From Klebsiella michiganensis (GTDB lineage: Bacteria > Pseudomonadota > Gammaproteobacteria > Enterobacterales > Enterobacteriaceae), in assembly GCF_002925905.1 (NCBI RefSeq), contig NZ_PRDB01000001.1:1178001-1242000 (forward strand): 64,000 bases of DNA, given 5' to 3'. The notes below the pieces were generated by a model. That model was not told the DNA's origin, made no database searches, and saw only the letters and a list, made by a program, of their open reading frames with translations. Positions within the stretch are counted from its first letter, which is position 1. Each line of letters opens with the position of its first letter. Shown here piece by piece: positions 41,892 to 51,177 of the stretch. A program made the translations under genes and the position numbers.

Positions 41892-42692
41892 CTATTGATT
41901 GATGGCCTGCCAGGCTGAATCCGGCGAAAACTGCGAAATGGCGCGCGCTTTGCTCTGCGTCTCATCCCCTAAATTAGCCTGATAAACCTCATCATTCTGG
42001 TTGACCATAAAGCTCATGATGCCGGTTTTTCCCCATTCCACAGGCCACGCCAGCAGGGCGAAGCCCTGACCCTCGCCATCTTGAATGATGCGAAAACGGT
42101 AGCCGTGATAGCCTTCTCCGGGTTCGGCGGGGCTAAACGCGGGCCCAAGCGGGCTGGGCGCTTCGCCGGGAGCGGCAGGCCAGTAGAGGCCGTCTTTCTT
42201 GCCATCGCTGCTGATAATCCTCTGCGCCCAGGTGTGGTTTAGCCGATAAAAATCCTGCTGGGCATCAACGTAAGCGTGCATCGCCTGAATGGCTGACAGC
42301 TCATTGCGGCCAATCGCGCGAGTCAGGATCTCATCTTCAGCAGCGGCCATATCAAAACGCCAGCCGCTCTTATCCTTAATGATGGGGATCGGTAGCCGCC
42401 ATGCTTCCTGTCCCACCTCCAGCCAGGCGCTATTCTGCTGCTGAACGATACGATGGCTGACTTTCCAGTCGCGCTGAAAGCGAGCGACGGCGTCAGGGTC
42501 GATGCCCTCCGGCGGTAAAAATTGCTGCCAGCTATCGCCGAGCAGCCCGTTGAGGGCAGATTCATCATGCCTGCCGATTGCCTCAGCCAGCGCGCTTGCG
42601 GCCTGTTCCGGAGAGGAAAACTGCTGCTGAGCCAGCGCCATGGCGGGCGTCATGGCCAGCGCCAGCAGCGTCATTTTTAAAAATTTTTTCAT
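41892..42692 (-). CDS. DUF2950 family exported protein
   Basis: A 266-residue exported protein matching the DUF2950 pattern. The signal peptide MKKFLKMTLLALAMTPAMALA is cleaved before QQQF. The N-terminal helical region has FSSPEQAASALAEAIGRHDE. Then come WRFDMAAAEDEILTRAIGRNELSAIQ and the conserved YHGYRFRIIQDGEGQGFALLAWPVEWGKTG. The C-terminal part resembles a small alpha/beta fold near FMVNQNDEVYQANLG. No catalytic residues are known for the family. It lies 10 nt after yacH on the same strand and is presumably in one operon. The ATG at 42692 is chosen because the upstream frame overlaps yacH and the signal peptide starts here. Function unknown. Confidence 0.82.
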   Translation of the reverse strand: MKKFLKMTLLALAMTPAMALAQQQFSSPEQAASALAEAIGRHDESALNGLLGDSWQQFLPPEGIDPDAVARFQRDWKVSHRIVQQQNSAWLEVGQEAWRLPIPIIKDKSGWRFDMAAAEDEILTRAIGRNELSAIQAMHAYVDAQQDFYRLNHTWAQRIISSDGKKDGLYWPAAPGEAPSPLGPAFSPAEPGEGYHGYRFRIIQDGEGQGFALLAWPVEWGKTGIMSFMVNQNDEVYQANLGDETQSKARAISQFSPDSAWQAINQ

Positions 42693-42702
42693 CTGATTAT
42701 CC

Positions 42703-44301
42703 TCAGCGGCGGCGCAGTTCACGGTGTTCGGAAAGATGTTCTCTGGCCGCGCTGCGCTGCTCGCTGCTTAAACCCGAGATATGGCGGCTCTGCAGGCCGC
42801 GCTCCTGCTGAGACTGCCAGGAGGGAGAGCGGATATCGTTACCGCTCAGGGCATTGGCGTGCAGATTATTCAGCTTCTGCTGACGTTGTTCGGGCGTTGC
42901 GGCCCGGAACTGTTCACGGCGCTGTTGCTGCTGCGCCGTCGGATGCTGAATTTGCGTTTTGACCGCTTCCCGATGCTGCTGTTGTACGGCGCTATTTTTT
43001 ACCGCCGGCGTGGCGTCATAGCCGCGATAGTTATTGCGCTGGGTCACCTGATGGAGCTGCTGCGACGCGGCCTGGCGCTGGGCATCGCGGGAAGGCGCGT
43101 GATTAAGCGCGTTATCCGCAGGCCCGGTACGCTGCTGTAGCTGCGTCATGGCCGCCTGACGCTGCGCGTTGCGATCGGCGGGCTGATGTTGGGTCGCGCT
43201 AAGCCCGCCGGGAACATTGGTCTGATGGTAATGCTGCGCAATCGTATTGTTCGGATAGGGAATATTGCCGCGGTAGGCCGGATTATGCTGCCAGCTGGCG
43301 TGGTTTCCCGGCAGGTTCTGCCCGGTAATATGGTTGAAATTATTGACGTTGATGTTGATGTTATCGCCGTTGTGCGCGTAGCCGCCGTGATGATCATCAT
43401 CGTGATGGTGATCGTCATCGTCATGGTGGTGATGATCGTCATCATCCCAGTCGATGCTGCTGAACAGAGCGTAGGTTGTGGCGACGCCGAGGCTATAGCC
43501 AAACCCCTTGACGAAGCTGTCGGTAAACTGCTCCCCCGGAGGCGGCGGCAGGTAGACCGGCGGATAGGCGGTGTCAGGCCAGGCGCCGTAAACAACTGAA
43601 GGGTTATAGGCCGGCACGTACACCACATTTGGATTGGTTGATTCGATTTTAATCACCTGCGCCGGGGCGGAGGATGTCACGGCGCTGCTGCTGCGGGAAG
43701 CGGTGGCCGTGGACGTTGCCGGAGCCGGTGCCGGTGCCGCGGAGCGGGTGGCGGTGATGACTTTCTGCTGCGGCGTGGATTTTAACGTTCCGGTCTGCTG
43801 GGCGATGGCGCGTAAGCGCTGCACCGAATCCATGACGTCCTGCGGCTGGGCGAGAAAGGCGTTACCCAGGTTTTCCACCCACGGCGCATTTTCTCCCATT
43901 AACGCGAGCAGGGAAGGGAAGGCGACCAGCGATTTTACGCTGGGATCCCAGGGCTGATTTGCCACCGCTTGCACCGCCGCGTCGCCCTTCATTGTGGGGT
44001 TATCCTGCGACCACTCTACCGCCTGGACAACGTTACTCGGGTAGGTCGAAGCCATCAGCACCTGCGACAGCAGATTGTCCGGATAGAGCGCGATTGGCGC
44101 GACCCACTGGTCTATCTGCGCGGGTGTATAGGTCGTGGTCACCGGCTGGGCGGCGGCGGTTGCCTGCGCCGTTTGCGCAACGGCGGGGGGCTCGGGAACC
44201 GTTTGCGGCTCCCGGCTTTTGACGTAGAGCGTACCCGCGGCGGCTAATAGCCCGGCGCTACAGAGCAGCGCGAGCAGATGGGGTTTGAAAGGCAGTGTCA
44301 T
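42703..44301 (-). CDS. yacH: DUF3300 family exported protein YacH
   Basis: A 532-residue protein with an uncleaved anchor or signal segment (MTLPFKPHLLALLCSAGLLA). The DUF3300 domain follows, roughly residues 55-290: YTPAQIDQWVAPIALYPDNL, LLSQVLMASTYP, VVYVPAYNPSVVYGAWPDTA. After it comes an extraordinary Asp/His run beginning SIDWDDDDHHHHDDDDHHHD. The C-terminal half is Gln/Arg-rich and repetitive, with REQFRAATPEQRQQKL and SSEQRSAAREHLSEHRE. It corresponds to E. coli YacH in the same place but is shorter in the repeat tail. The Asp/His run suggests metal binding in the periplasm, as inference only. The function of the family is unknown. Confidence 0.88.
   Translation of the reverse strand: MTLPFKPHLLALLCSAGLLAAAGTLYVKSREPQTVPEPPAVAQTAQATAAAQPVTTTYTPAQIDQWVAPIALYPDNLLSQVLMASTYPSNVVQAVEWSQDNPTMKGDAAVQAVANQPWDPSVKSLVAFPSLLALMGENAPWVENLGNAFLAQPQDVMDSVQRLRAIAQQTGTLKSTPQQKVITATRSAAPAPAPATSTATASRSSSAVTSSAPAQVIKIESTNPNVVYVPAYNPSVVYGAWPDTAYPPVYLPPPPGEQFTDSFVKGFGYSLGVATTYALFSSIDWDDDDHHHHDDDDHHHDDDHHGGYAHNGDNININVNNFNHITGQNLPGNHASWQHNPAYRGNIPYPNNTIAQHYHQTNVPGGLSATQHQPADRNAQRQAAMTQLQQRTGPADNALNHAPSRDAQRQAASQQLHQVTQRNNYRGYDATPAVKNSAVQQQHREAVKTQIQHPTAQQQQRREQFRAATPEQRQQKLNNLHANALSGNDIRSPSWQSQQERGLQSRHISGLSSEQRSAAREHLSEHRELRRR
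43384..43446 (-). repeat. low-complexity Asp/His codon run in yacH
   Basis: Near-continuous GAT/GAC and CAT/CAC codons on the minus strand (GATGATCATCAC-like units), coding for about 20 consecutive Asp/His residues. The run is prone to slippage and gives a misleading hydrophobic ORF on the opposite strand. Confidence 0.85.
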
Positions 44302-44656
44302 GAGAACTCCCGGCACAATAATTGGCCCGTTTTGACAGAGTATTGTCGAAAAGCGGGGGATTGCCTGAGTATAGAGAGCGCGTATTTGCGTTTTTGATTT
44401 TAGTTGGGATTTTGCTCAATTATGTGTAACAGAATTAATTTTATATACCGCTAAATTGACAGAAAACCTGCATTATTCTGCCCTTAACGATTCAGCTAAT
44501 TTTTAATGTTGCTTTTTTGTAAACAGATTAACACCCCGCCAAAATCCTGCTATGCTGCCGACGCGGTATCGGGCATTTACCCTACAAACTGCTGTCTCAC
44601 AGGAGCGTGAAGAGAATCGCCTACCGCATTTTACAATGAGAGCGAGGAGAACCGTC
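44302..44656. other. divergent spacer yacH / acnB
   Basis: A 355-bp A/T-rich regulatory stretch. It contains the acnB promoter at 44528-44556 and a leader of about 95 nt. No convincing yacH promoter or other gene was found in it. Confidence 0.6.
44528..44556 (+). promoter_or_regulatory. acnB promoter
   Basis: TTAACA at 44528-44533 and TATGCT at 44551-44556 with an ideal 17-bp spacer. The start would be near 44563, leaving a leader of about 95 nt before the GTG at 44657. In E. coli the acnB leader is a target of the iron-responsive sRNA RyhB. Confidence 0.65.
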
Positions 44657-47254
44657 GTGCTAGAAGAATACCGTAAGCACGTAGCTGAGCGTGCCGCCGA
44701 GGGGATTGTACCGAAACCCTTAGATGCAACCCAAATGGCCGCGCTGGTAGAACTGCTGAAAAACCCGCCAGCGGGTGAAGAAGAATTCTTGTTAGACCTG
44801 TTAATTAACCGCGTACCGCCGGGCGTCGACGAAGCCGCCTATGTTAAAGCCGGATTCCTTGCCGCGATCGCCAAAGGCGAAGCGACTTCTCCACTGGTTA
44901 CCCGTGAAAAAGCTGTCGAACTGCTGGGCACCATGCAGGGCGGTTACAACATCCATCCCCTGATTGACGCGCTGGACGACGCAAAACTGGCGCCGATCGC
45001 CGCGAAAGCGCTGTCCCACACCCTGCTGATGTTCGACAACTTCTACGATGTAGAAGAGAAAGCCAAGGCGGGCAATGCCTACGCCAAACAGGTTATGCAA
45101 TCCTGGGCCGACGCTGAGTGGTTCCTGAGCCGTCCTCAACTGGCTGACAAAATCACCGTGACCGTTTTTAAAGTCACCGGCGAAACCAACACCGATGACC
45201 TGTCTCCGGCCCCTGACGCCTGGTCCCGCCCGGACATTCCGCTGCACGCGCTGGCAATGCTGAAAAACGCCCGCGAAGGCATCGACCCGGATCAGCCCGG
45301 CGCCGTTGGCCCGATTAAACAAATTGAAGCACTGCAGCAAAAAGGTTTCCCGCTGGCGTACGTCGGCGATGTCGTGGGTACCGGCTCATCGCGTAAATCC
45401 GCCACCAACTCGGTGCTGTGGTTTATGGGCGACGATATTCCGAACGTGCCGAACAAGCGCGGCGGCGGTCTGGTTCTCGGCGGCAAAATTGCGCCTATCT
45501 TCTTTAATACCATGGAAGATGCCGGCGCGCTGCCGATTGAAGTGGACGTAAACAACCTGAACATGGGCGACGTGATCGACGTTTATCCGTTCAAAGGTGA
45601 AGTCCGTAACCACGAAACCGGCGAACTGCTGGCGACCTTCGAGCTGAAAACCGACGTGCTGATCGACGAAGTGCGCGCCGGCGGCCGTATCCCACTAATC
45701 ATCGGCCGTGGCCTGACCACCAAAGCGCGTGAAGCGCTGGGCCTGCCGCACAGCGATGTGTTCCGTCAGGCGAAAGACGTGGCGGAAAGCAGCCGCGGAT
45801 ACTCTCTGGCGCAGAAAATGGTGGGTCGCGCCTGCGGCGTGGCCGGGGTTCGTCCGGGCGCTTACTGCGAACCGAAGATGACTTCCGTAGGCTCTCAGGA
45901 CACCACCGGCCCGATGACCCGTGATGAGCTGAAAGACCTGGCGTGCCTGGGCTTCTCTTCCGACCTCGTGATGCAGTCCTTCTGCCATACCGCCGCCTAT
46001 CCGAAGCCGGTGGACGTCACCACACACCACACGCTGCCGGACTTCATCATGAACCGCGGCGGCGTATCGCTGCGTCCGGGCGATGGCGTTATCCACTCCT
46101 GGCTGAACCGTATGCTGCTGCCTGATACCGTGGGTACCGGCGGTGATTCGCATACCCGTTTCCCGATCGGTATCTCCTTCCCGGCAGGCTCAGGCCTGGT
46201 GGCGTTTGCCGCCGCAACTGGCGTCATGCCGCTGGATATGCCGGAATCGGTACTGGTACGTTTTAAAGGCAAAATGCAGCCGGGCATCACCCTGCGCGAT
46301 CTGGTACACGCCATCCCGCTGTATGCGATCAAACAGGGTCTGCTGACCGTGGAGAAGAAAGGTAAGAAAAACATCTTCTCCGGCCGCATTCTGGAAATTG
46401 AAGGTCTGCCGGATCTGAAAGTTGAGCAGGCGTTTGAGCTGACGGATGCCTCCGCCGAGCGTTCCGCTGCGGGCTGTACCATTAAGCTGAACAAAGAGCC
46501 GATCGTTGAGTATCTGACCTCCAACATCGTCCTGCTGAAGTGGATGATCGCCGAAGGTTACGGCGATCGTCGTACGCTGGAGCGTCGCGTTCAGGGCATG
46601 GAAAAATGGCTGGCGGATCCGCAACTGCTGGAAGGCGACGCGGATGCGGAATATGCGGCGGTGATCGATATCGATCTGGCCGATATCAAAGAGCCCATCC
46701 TCTGCGCGCCGAACGATCCGGACGATGCGCGTTTGCTGTCCGACGTGCAGGGCGAGAAGATCGATGAAGTGTTTATCGGTTCCTGCATGACCAACATCGG
46801 CCACTTCCGCGCGGCCGGTAAGCTGCTGGACAACCACAAAGGCCAGCTGCCGACTCGTCTGTGGGTGGCGCCGCCAACCCGTATGGACGCCGCGCAGCTG
46901 ACTGAAGAGGGCTACTACAGCGTGTTTGGTAAGAGCGGTGCGCGTATTGAAATCCCTGGCTGTTCCCTGTGTATGGGTAACCAGGCGCGCGTTGCCGACG
47001 GTGCGACGGTGGTCTCTACCTCAACCCGTAACTTCCCGAACCGTTTAGGTACCGGCGCTAACGTCTTCCTGGCCTCTGCGGAGCTGGCGGCCGTGGCCGC
47101 GCTTATCGGTAAACTGCCGACGCCGGAAGAGTATCAGACCTATGTTGCTCAGGTGGATAAAACCGCAGCGGATACCTATCGCTATCTGAACTTCGATCAG
47201 CTGGGTCAGTACACCGAGAAGGCCGACGGGGTTATTTTCCAGACCGCGGTGTAA
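44657..47254 (+). CDS. acnB: bifunctional aconitate hydratase 2 / 2-methylisocitrate dehydratase AcnB
   Basis: The main TCA-cycle aconitase, 865 residues, cytoplasmic. The N-terminal HEAT-like domain begins [16 protein letters not shown]. The swivelling domain follows, then the [4Fe-4S] domains, with cluster cysteines in [10 protein letters not shown] and [11 protein letters not shown]. The active-site region [20 protein letters not shown], then [13 protein letters not shown], is intact. The start is the GTG at 44657, with GAGGAGA at 44643-44649, rather than the ATG at 44552 near the promoter. Apo-AcnB is known to bind mRNAs as an iron and oxidative stress sensor. Confidence 0.97.
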   Translation: MLEEYRKHVAERAAEGIVPKPLDATQMAALVELLKNPPAGEEEFLLDLLINRVPPGVDEAAYVKAGFLAAIAKGEATSPLVTREKAVELLGTMQGGYNIHPLIDALDDAKLAPIAAKALSHTLLMFDNFYDVEEKAKAGNAYAKQVMQSWADAEWFLSRPQLADKITVTVFKVTGETNTDDLSPAPDAWSRPDIPLHALAMLKNAREGIDPDQPGAVGPIKQIEALQQKGFPLAYVGDVVGTGSSRKSATNSVLWFMGDDIPNVPNKRGGGLVLGGKIAPIFFNTMEDAGALPIEVDVNNLNMGDVIDVYPFKGEVRNHETGELLATFELKTDVLIDEVRAGGRIPLIIGRGLTTKAREALGLPHSDVFRQAKDVAESSRGYSLAQKMVGRACGVAGVRPGAYCEPKMTSVGSQDTTGPMTRDELKDLACLGFSSDLVMQSFCHTAAYPKPVDVTTHHTLPDFIMNRGGVSLRPGDGVIHSWLNRMLLPDTVGTGGDSHTRFPIGISFPAGSGLVAFAAATGVMPLDMPESVLVRFKGKMQPGITLRDLVHAIPLYAIKQGLLTVEKKGKKNIFSGRILEIEGLPDLKVEQAFELTDASAERSAAGCTIKLNKEPIVEYLTSNIVLLKWMIAEGYGDRRTLERRVQGMEKWLADPQLLEGDADAEYAAVIDIDLADIKEPILCAPNDPDDARLLSDVQGEKIDEVFIGSCMTNIGHFRAAGKLLDNHKGQLPTRLWVAPPTRMDAAQLTEEGYYSVFGKSGARIEIPGCSLCMGNQARVADGATVVSTSTRNFPNRLGTGANVFLASAELAAVAALIGKLPTPEEYQTYVAQVDKTAADTYRYLNFDQLGQYTEKADGVIFQTAV

Positions 47255-47287
47255 TGCGCTAACTCAGCGCTGTACATAATCCCGCCA

Positions 47288-47325
47288 ATGCCCGGTGAAC
47301 TTTGCGTCACCGGGCATTTTTATTT
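47288..47325 (+). terminator. terminator after acnB
   Basis: ATGCCCGGTGA (47288-47298) and TCACCGGGCAT (47307-47317) form an 11-bp stem with an 8-nt loop and a T-rich tail. Confidence 0.88.
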
Positions 47326-47429
47326 CCCGTCCCTCCGTCTACCACGCTTTTTTTCTCTTCCACTGCTGCGATAATGACTGTATGGGTACAGTGCAGCGGT
47401 GACGCACTGCCCTTGCAGAGGAAAAGACT

Positions 47430-47792
47430 ATGGATTACGAATTTCTGCGCGATATTACCGGAGTGGTAAAGGTGCGAATGTCGATGGATCATGAGGCGAT
47501 CGGCCACTGGTTCAACGAAGAGGTTAAAGATAACCTTGCCCTGCTGGACGAAGTCGAGCAGGCCGCGCGCACCGTTAAAGGCAGTGAACGTTCCTGGCAA
47601 CGCGTCGGCCATGAATACACGCTATGGCTGGACGGCGAAGAAGTGATGATCCGCGCTAACCAACTGGATTTTTCCGGCGATGAGATAGAAGAGGGGATGA
47701 GCTACTATGACGAAGAAAGCCTCTCGCTATGCGGCGTGGAAGACTTTCTTCAGGTCGTCAACACCTATCGAAAATTTGTAGGTCAATCCTGA
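47430..47792 (+). CDS. yacL: UPF0231 family protein YacL
   Basis: A 120-residue acidic cytoplasmic protein of unknown function, matching E. coli YacL in length and position after acnB. Conserved stretches are [40 protein letters not shown] and [19 protein letters not shown]. No membrane segment, signal peptide or known catalytic motif is seen. It is flanked by terminators on both sides and so is probably transcribed alone. Confidence 0.93.
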   Translation: MDYEFLRDITGVVKVRMSMDHEAIGHWFNEEVKDNLALLDEVEQAARTVKGSERSWQRVGHEYTLWLDGEEVMIRANQLDFSGDEIEEGMSYYDEESLSLCGVEDFLQVVNTYRKFVGQS

Positions 47793-47813
47793 GCAACGTT
47801 AATCATTTCCACG

Positions 47814-47841
47814 GCCGGACAGTTATGTCCGGCTTTTTTTT
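47814..47841 (+). terminator. terminator after yacL
   Basis: GCCGGACA (47814-47821) and TGTCCGGC (47826-47833) around a GTTA loop, followed by eight T residues. Confidence 0.9.
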
Positions 47842-47884
47842 GGCCTTAACGGCCTGGTTTGATTTTTATTAATCATTTTAAAAC

Positions 47885-47927
47885 TGTGATCTGGCGCGTT
47901 TGTGAAGTTTATTTGATTGAATATAAT
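47885..47927 (+). promoter_or_regulatory. candidate CRP-dependent promoter of the acid-sugar operon
   Basis: A perfect -10, TATAAT, at 47922-47927 has a poor -35 at 17 bp (TTTGTG). A CRP half-site TGTGA at 47885-47889 would be centred at 47892.5, which is -41.5 relative to a start near 47934, the class II position. The other half-site is poor (GCGTT), so CRP control is suggested by geometry rather than by match. Confidence 0.4.
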
Positions 47928-47973
47928 CTTTATGATTTTATTTAATCACAGCATAACAACAGGCGGGAAGACC

Positions 47974-48927
47974 ATGAACATCAAAAAGGCTATAGAACGT
48001 GTACCTGGCGGCATGATGGTTGTGCCACTGGTGATCGGCGCCATTATCAATACCTTTGCCCCGCAAGCGCTTGAGATCGGCGGGTTCACCACCGCGCTGT
48101 TTAAAAACGGCGCAGCGCCGCTGATTGGCGCCTTCCTGCTCTGTATGGGAGCGGGAATTAGCGTCAAGGCAGCGCCACAGGCTCTGTTGCAGGGCGGTAC
48201 CATTACGCTGACCAAACTCCTGATCGCCATTGCGATTGGCCTCGGCGTGGAACAGCTCTTTGGCGCTGAAGGGATCTTCGGCTTAAGCGGCGTGGCGATC
48301 ATCGCTGCGATGAGTAACTCGAATGGCGGGCTTTACGCCGCGCTGGTTGGCGAGTTTGGTAACGAGCGTGATGTGGGAGCGATCTCCATCCTGTCACTGA
48401 ATGACGGGCCATTCTTTACGATGATCGCGCTGGGCGCGGCGGGGATGGCCAACATTCCCATTATGGCGCTGGTCGCCGTGCTGGTGCCGCTGGTGGTGGG
48501 AATGATCCTGGGTAACCTCGATCCCAACATGCGCGACTTCCTGACCAAAGGCGGCCCGCTGTTGATTCCGTTCTTCGCTTTTGCGCTGGGCGCAGGGATC
48601 AACCTTGAAATGCTGCTACAGGGCGGTCTGGCGGGCATTCTGCTCGGCGTGCTGACGACCTTTATCGGCGGTTTCTTTAACATTCGTGCCGACCGTCTGG
48701 TGGGCGGAACCGGGATTGCCGGCGCGGCGGCGTCCAGTACCGCCGGAAACGCCGTGGCGACGCCGCTGGCGATTGCCCAGGCCGATCCCTCTCTGGCAGA
48801 GGTTGCCGCCGCGGCCGCGCCGCTGATTGCCGCATCGGTGATCACCACCGCGATTCTGACGCCGGTCCTCACCTCATGGGTGGCTAAGAAGCAAGCGCGT
48901 CAGGTTGCAGAGGAGAAAAAAGCATGA
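47974..48927 (+). CDS. KdgT-family permease, probably for a four-carbon acid sugar
   Basis: Inner-membrane carrier of 317 residues of the 2-keto-3-deoxygluconate permease family, with about ten hydrophobic segments. It starts IKKAIERVPGGMMVVPLVIG and has the family segments LLCMGAGISVKAAPQAL, AAMSNSNGGLYAALVGEFG and GGTGIAGAAASSTAGNAVATP. Although the family is named for KDG, this gene is the first of an operon with a DUF1537 kinase and PdxA2. The transported sugar acid is therefore more likely D-threonate, D-erythronate or similar. GGGAAG at 47965-47970 supports the ATG at 47974. It overlaps the next gene by 4 nt. Confidence 0.85.
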   Translation: MNIKKAIERVPGGMMVVPLVIGAIINTFAPQALEIGGFTTALFKNGAAPLIGAFLLCMGAGISVKAAPQALLQGGTITLTKLLIAIAIGLGVEQLFGAEGIFGLSGVAIIAAMSNSNGGLYAALVGEFGNERDVGAISILSLNDGPFFTMIALGAAGMANIPIMALVAVLVPLVVGMILGNLDPNMRDFLTKGGPLLIPFFAFALGAGINLEMLLQGGLAGILLGVLTTFIGGFFNIRADRLVGGTGIAGAAASSTAGNAVATPLAIAQADPSLAEVAAAAAPLIAASVITTAILTPVLTSWVAKKQARQVAEEKKA

Positions 48928-50195
48928 AAATGATCGTTATCGCCGACGACTTTACGGGTTCTAACGATACCGGCGTGCAGCTGGCAAAGAAGGGGGCGCG
49001 CACGGAAGTGATGCTAACGCCGGATCAAAAACCTTCGCGTCGCGCTGATGTGCTGGTGATCAACACCGAAAGCCGCGCGATGCCTGCAGCTGAGGCCGGG
49101 AAAGCGGTAGCGCAGGCGTTAGCGCCGTGGTGCGATGGTGATGCGCGTCCGCTGGTTTACAAGAAAATCGACTCTACTTTCCGCGGCAACGTGGGGGCTG
49201 AAGTGACGGCGGCAATGCGTGCTGCAAACCGGAAGCTGGCCGTAATTGCGGCGGCTATCCCCGCAGCCGGGCGCACCACCCGCGACGGATTATGCCTGGT
49301 CAACGGTACGCCACTGCTGGAAACCGAATTCGCCAGCGATCCGAAAACGCCCATTATCTCCTCACGCATTGCGACGTTGATCGCCCTGCAAAGCGATATC
49401 CCGGTTCATGAAGTGTCGCTCGAAGACGTTCGTCGGGGGCAATTGAGCGCCCTGTTGACGGCTTTTTCAGCCGAGGGGGAGTGCATGGTGGTGGTGGATG
49501 CCGTGGAAGATCGCGATCTGTTGCTGATTGCCCAGGCTATTTGTGAACAAAAGGAGATGCCGCTGTTGGTGGGCGCTGCCGGGCTGGCGAACGCGCTACC
49601 GGTCAGCACCTTCATGCAGGAAAAGCAGGAGCTACCGGTACTGGTGGTGGCCGGATCGATGAGCGAGGCCACGCGGCGGCAGGTTGAAAAAGCGCTCTGC
49701 CAGGCGCGCGCCAGCGTCGTGGATATTGACGCCTCGCGGCTGGCCTCGGCGCAGTACGAGCAGGAAATGGCCGCGGCGGTTGAACAGGCCTGTGCGCTGC
49801 TCAGTCGCCAGCAGCACACCATTTTACGTACCAGCCGGAGTGCGGATGATCGGCAGATGATCGACGGCCTGTGCGCTCAGGCTGGCGTAAGCCGCCAGCA
49901 GCTCGGTGAGATGCTTAGCGAACGCCTCGGAATGATTACGCTGCGCATTATCGAACAGGCTCGTATTGGCGGGCTGTTCCTGACCGGAGGAGATATCGCC
50001 ACCGCGGTCGCCGCCGCGCTCGGGGCGGAAGGCTATCGCATTCAGAGTGAGGTGGCGCCCTGTATTCCCTGCGGGACGTTCGTTAACAGTGAAATCGACG
50101 ATCTGCCGGTTATCACTAAAGCCGGCGGATTCGGTTCAGACAGCACCCTTTGTGATGCGCTTTATTTTATTGAGGAGATGTACAGTGGTAACTAA
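48924..50195 (+). CDS. dtnK: four-carbon acid sugar kinase (DUF1537 family, D-threonate kinase type)
   Basis: A 423-residue cytoplasmic kinase of the DUF1537 family. The N-terminal substrate domain begins IVIADDFTGSNDTGVQLAKKG, with KIDSTFRGNVGAEV and PAAGRTTRDGLCLVNG. The C-terminal ATP domain has VVAGSMSEATRRQV and LFLTGGDIATAVAAALG. The pairing with pdxA2 matches the published Salmonella and Cupriavidus pathway, in which DtnK phosphorylates D-threonate at O4. The related OtnK enzymes use other partners. The symbol is assigned by this context, and D-erythronate remains possible. It overlaps the genes on both sides. Confidence 0.83.
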   Translation: MKMIVIADDFTGSNDTGVQLAKKGARTEVMLTPDQKPSRRADVLVINTESRAMPAAEAGKAVAQALAPWCDGDARPLVYKKIDSTFRGNVGAEVTAAMRAANRKLAVIAAAIPAAGRTTRDGLCLVNGTPLLETEFASDPKTPIISSRIATLIALQSDIPVHEVSLEDVRRGQLSALLTAFSAEGECMVVVDAVEDRDLLLIAQAICEQKEMPLLVGAAGLANALPVSTFMQEKQELPVLVVAGSMSEATRRQVEKALCQARASVVDIDASRLASAQYEQEMAAAVEQACALLSRQQHTILRTSRSADDRQMIDGLCAQAGVSRQQLGEMLSERLGMITLRIIEQARIGGLFLTGGDIATAVAAALGAEGYRIQSEVAPCIPCGTFVNSEIDDLPVITKAGGFGSDSTLCDALYFIEEMYSGN

Positions 50196-51168
50196 AACAA
50201 TTGCGATTACGATGGGCGACCCGGCGGGCATCGGTCCGGAAATTATTGTCAAAGCGCTTTGTGAAGACGAGCTCAACGGCGCGCCGCTGGTGGTGGTCGG
50301 GTGTCTGAAAACCCTGAAACGTCTGCAGGACAAAGGGCTGGCGGAAGGCGTCACCTTTCGCGCGATCGCCGAGGTCGCGGAGGCGCGATTTGCTCCAGGC
50401 GTGTTTCATGTCATCGACGAGCCGCTGGCCCAGCCGGACGCGCTGGAGCCGGGTAAAGTGCAGGCCCAGGCGGGCGATCTGGCCTACCGCTGCGTGAAGC
50501 GGGCGACGGCGCTGGCGATGAAAGGCGACGTACACGCCATCGCGACCGCACCGCTGAATAAAGAAGCGCTTCATCTGGCCGGGCACAATTATCCTGGTCA
50601 TACCGAGCTGCTGGCGACGCTGACTGAAAGCCGTGATTACGCCATGGTGCTCTACACCGACAAGCTGAAGGTCATTCATGTCTCGACCCACATTGCGTTG
50701 CGTAAGTTCCTCGATACGCTTAATGGCCAGCGCGTGGAGACGGTCATCGGCATCGCGGATCGCTTCCTGAAACGCGTCGGATTCACCCAGCCGCGCATTG
50801 CCGTTGCCGGGGTCAATCCCCATGCGGGCGAAAACGGTCTGTTTGGCGATGAAGAAATACGCATTGTGTCGCCGGCCATTGAAAACATGAAAGCGAAGGG
50901 AATCGATGTTTACGGGCCCTGCCCGCCGGACACCGTGTTTCTACAGGCGTACGAGGGGCAATATGACATGGTGGTGGCGATGTACCACGATCAGGGACAT
51001 ATTCCGCTCAAACTGCTTGGCTTCTACGATGGGGTGAATATCACCGCGGGTCTGCCGTTCATCCGCACCTCTGCCGATCACGGCACCGCGTTTGATATAG
51101 CCTGGACGGGAAAAGCAAAATCTGAGAGCATGGCCGTATCGATTAAACTGGCAATGCAACTGGCGTAA
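50185..51168 (+). CDS. pdxA2: D-threonate 4-phosphate dehydrogenase type PdxA2
   Basis: A 327-residue metal- and NAD-dependent dehydrogenase of the PdxA family. It would oxidise the 4-phosphorylated acid sugar, which decarboxylates to dihydroxyacetone phosphate and CO2. Motifs are MGDPAGIGPEIIVKAL, TAPLNKEALHLAGHNYPGHT, VAGVNPHAGENGLFGDEE and YHDQGHIPLKLLGF, giving the histidine metal ligands. The start is GTG at 50185, with GAGGAG at 50172-50177. Upstream in-frame starts lie inside dtnK. It overlaps dtnK by 11 nt. It is distinct from the pyridoxine gene pdxA, which lies elsewhere in enterobacterial genomes. Confidence 0.85.
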   Translation: MVTKTIAITMGDPAGIGPEIIVKALCEDELNGAPLVVVGCLKTLKRLQDKGLAEGVTFRAIAEVAEARFAPGVFHVIDEPLAQPDALEPGKVQAQAGDLAYRCVKRATALAMKGDVHAIATAPLNKEALHLAGHNYPGHTELLATLTESRDYAMVLYTDKLKVIHVSTHIALRKFLDTLNGQRVETVIGIADRFLKRVGFTQPRIAVAGVNPHAGENGLFGDEEIRIVSPAIENMKAKGIDVYGPCPPDTVFLQAYEGQYDMVVAMYHDQGHIPLKLLGFYDGVNITAGLPFIRTSADHGTAFDIAWTGKAKSESMAVSIKLAMQLA

Positions 51169-51177
51169 TTTCCTGTT

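Noticed and set aside
43186-43599. A plus-strand ORF with a very hydrophobic run of Ile, Val and Met, looking like a membrane protein.
   Set aside because: It is the complement of the Asp/His codon run in yacH (GAT/CAT read backwards gives Ile/Met/Val codons). The minus-strand frame has the conserved DUF3300 domain.
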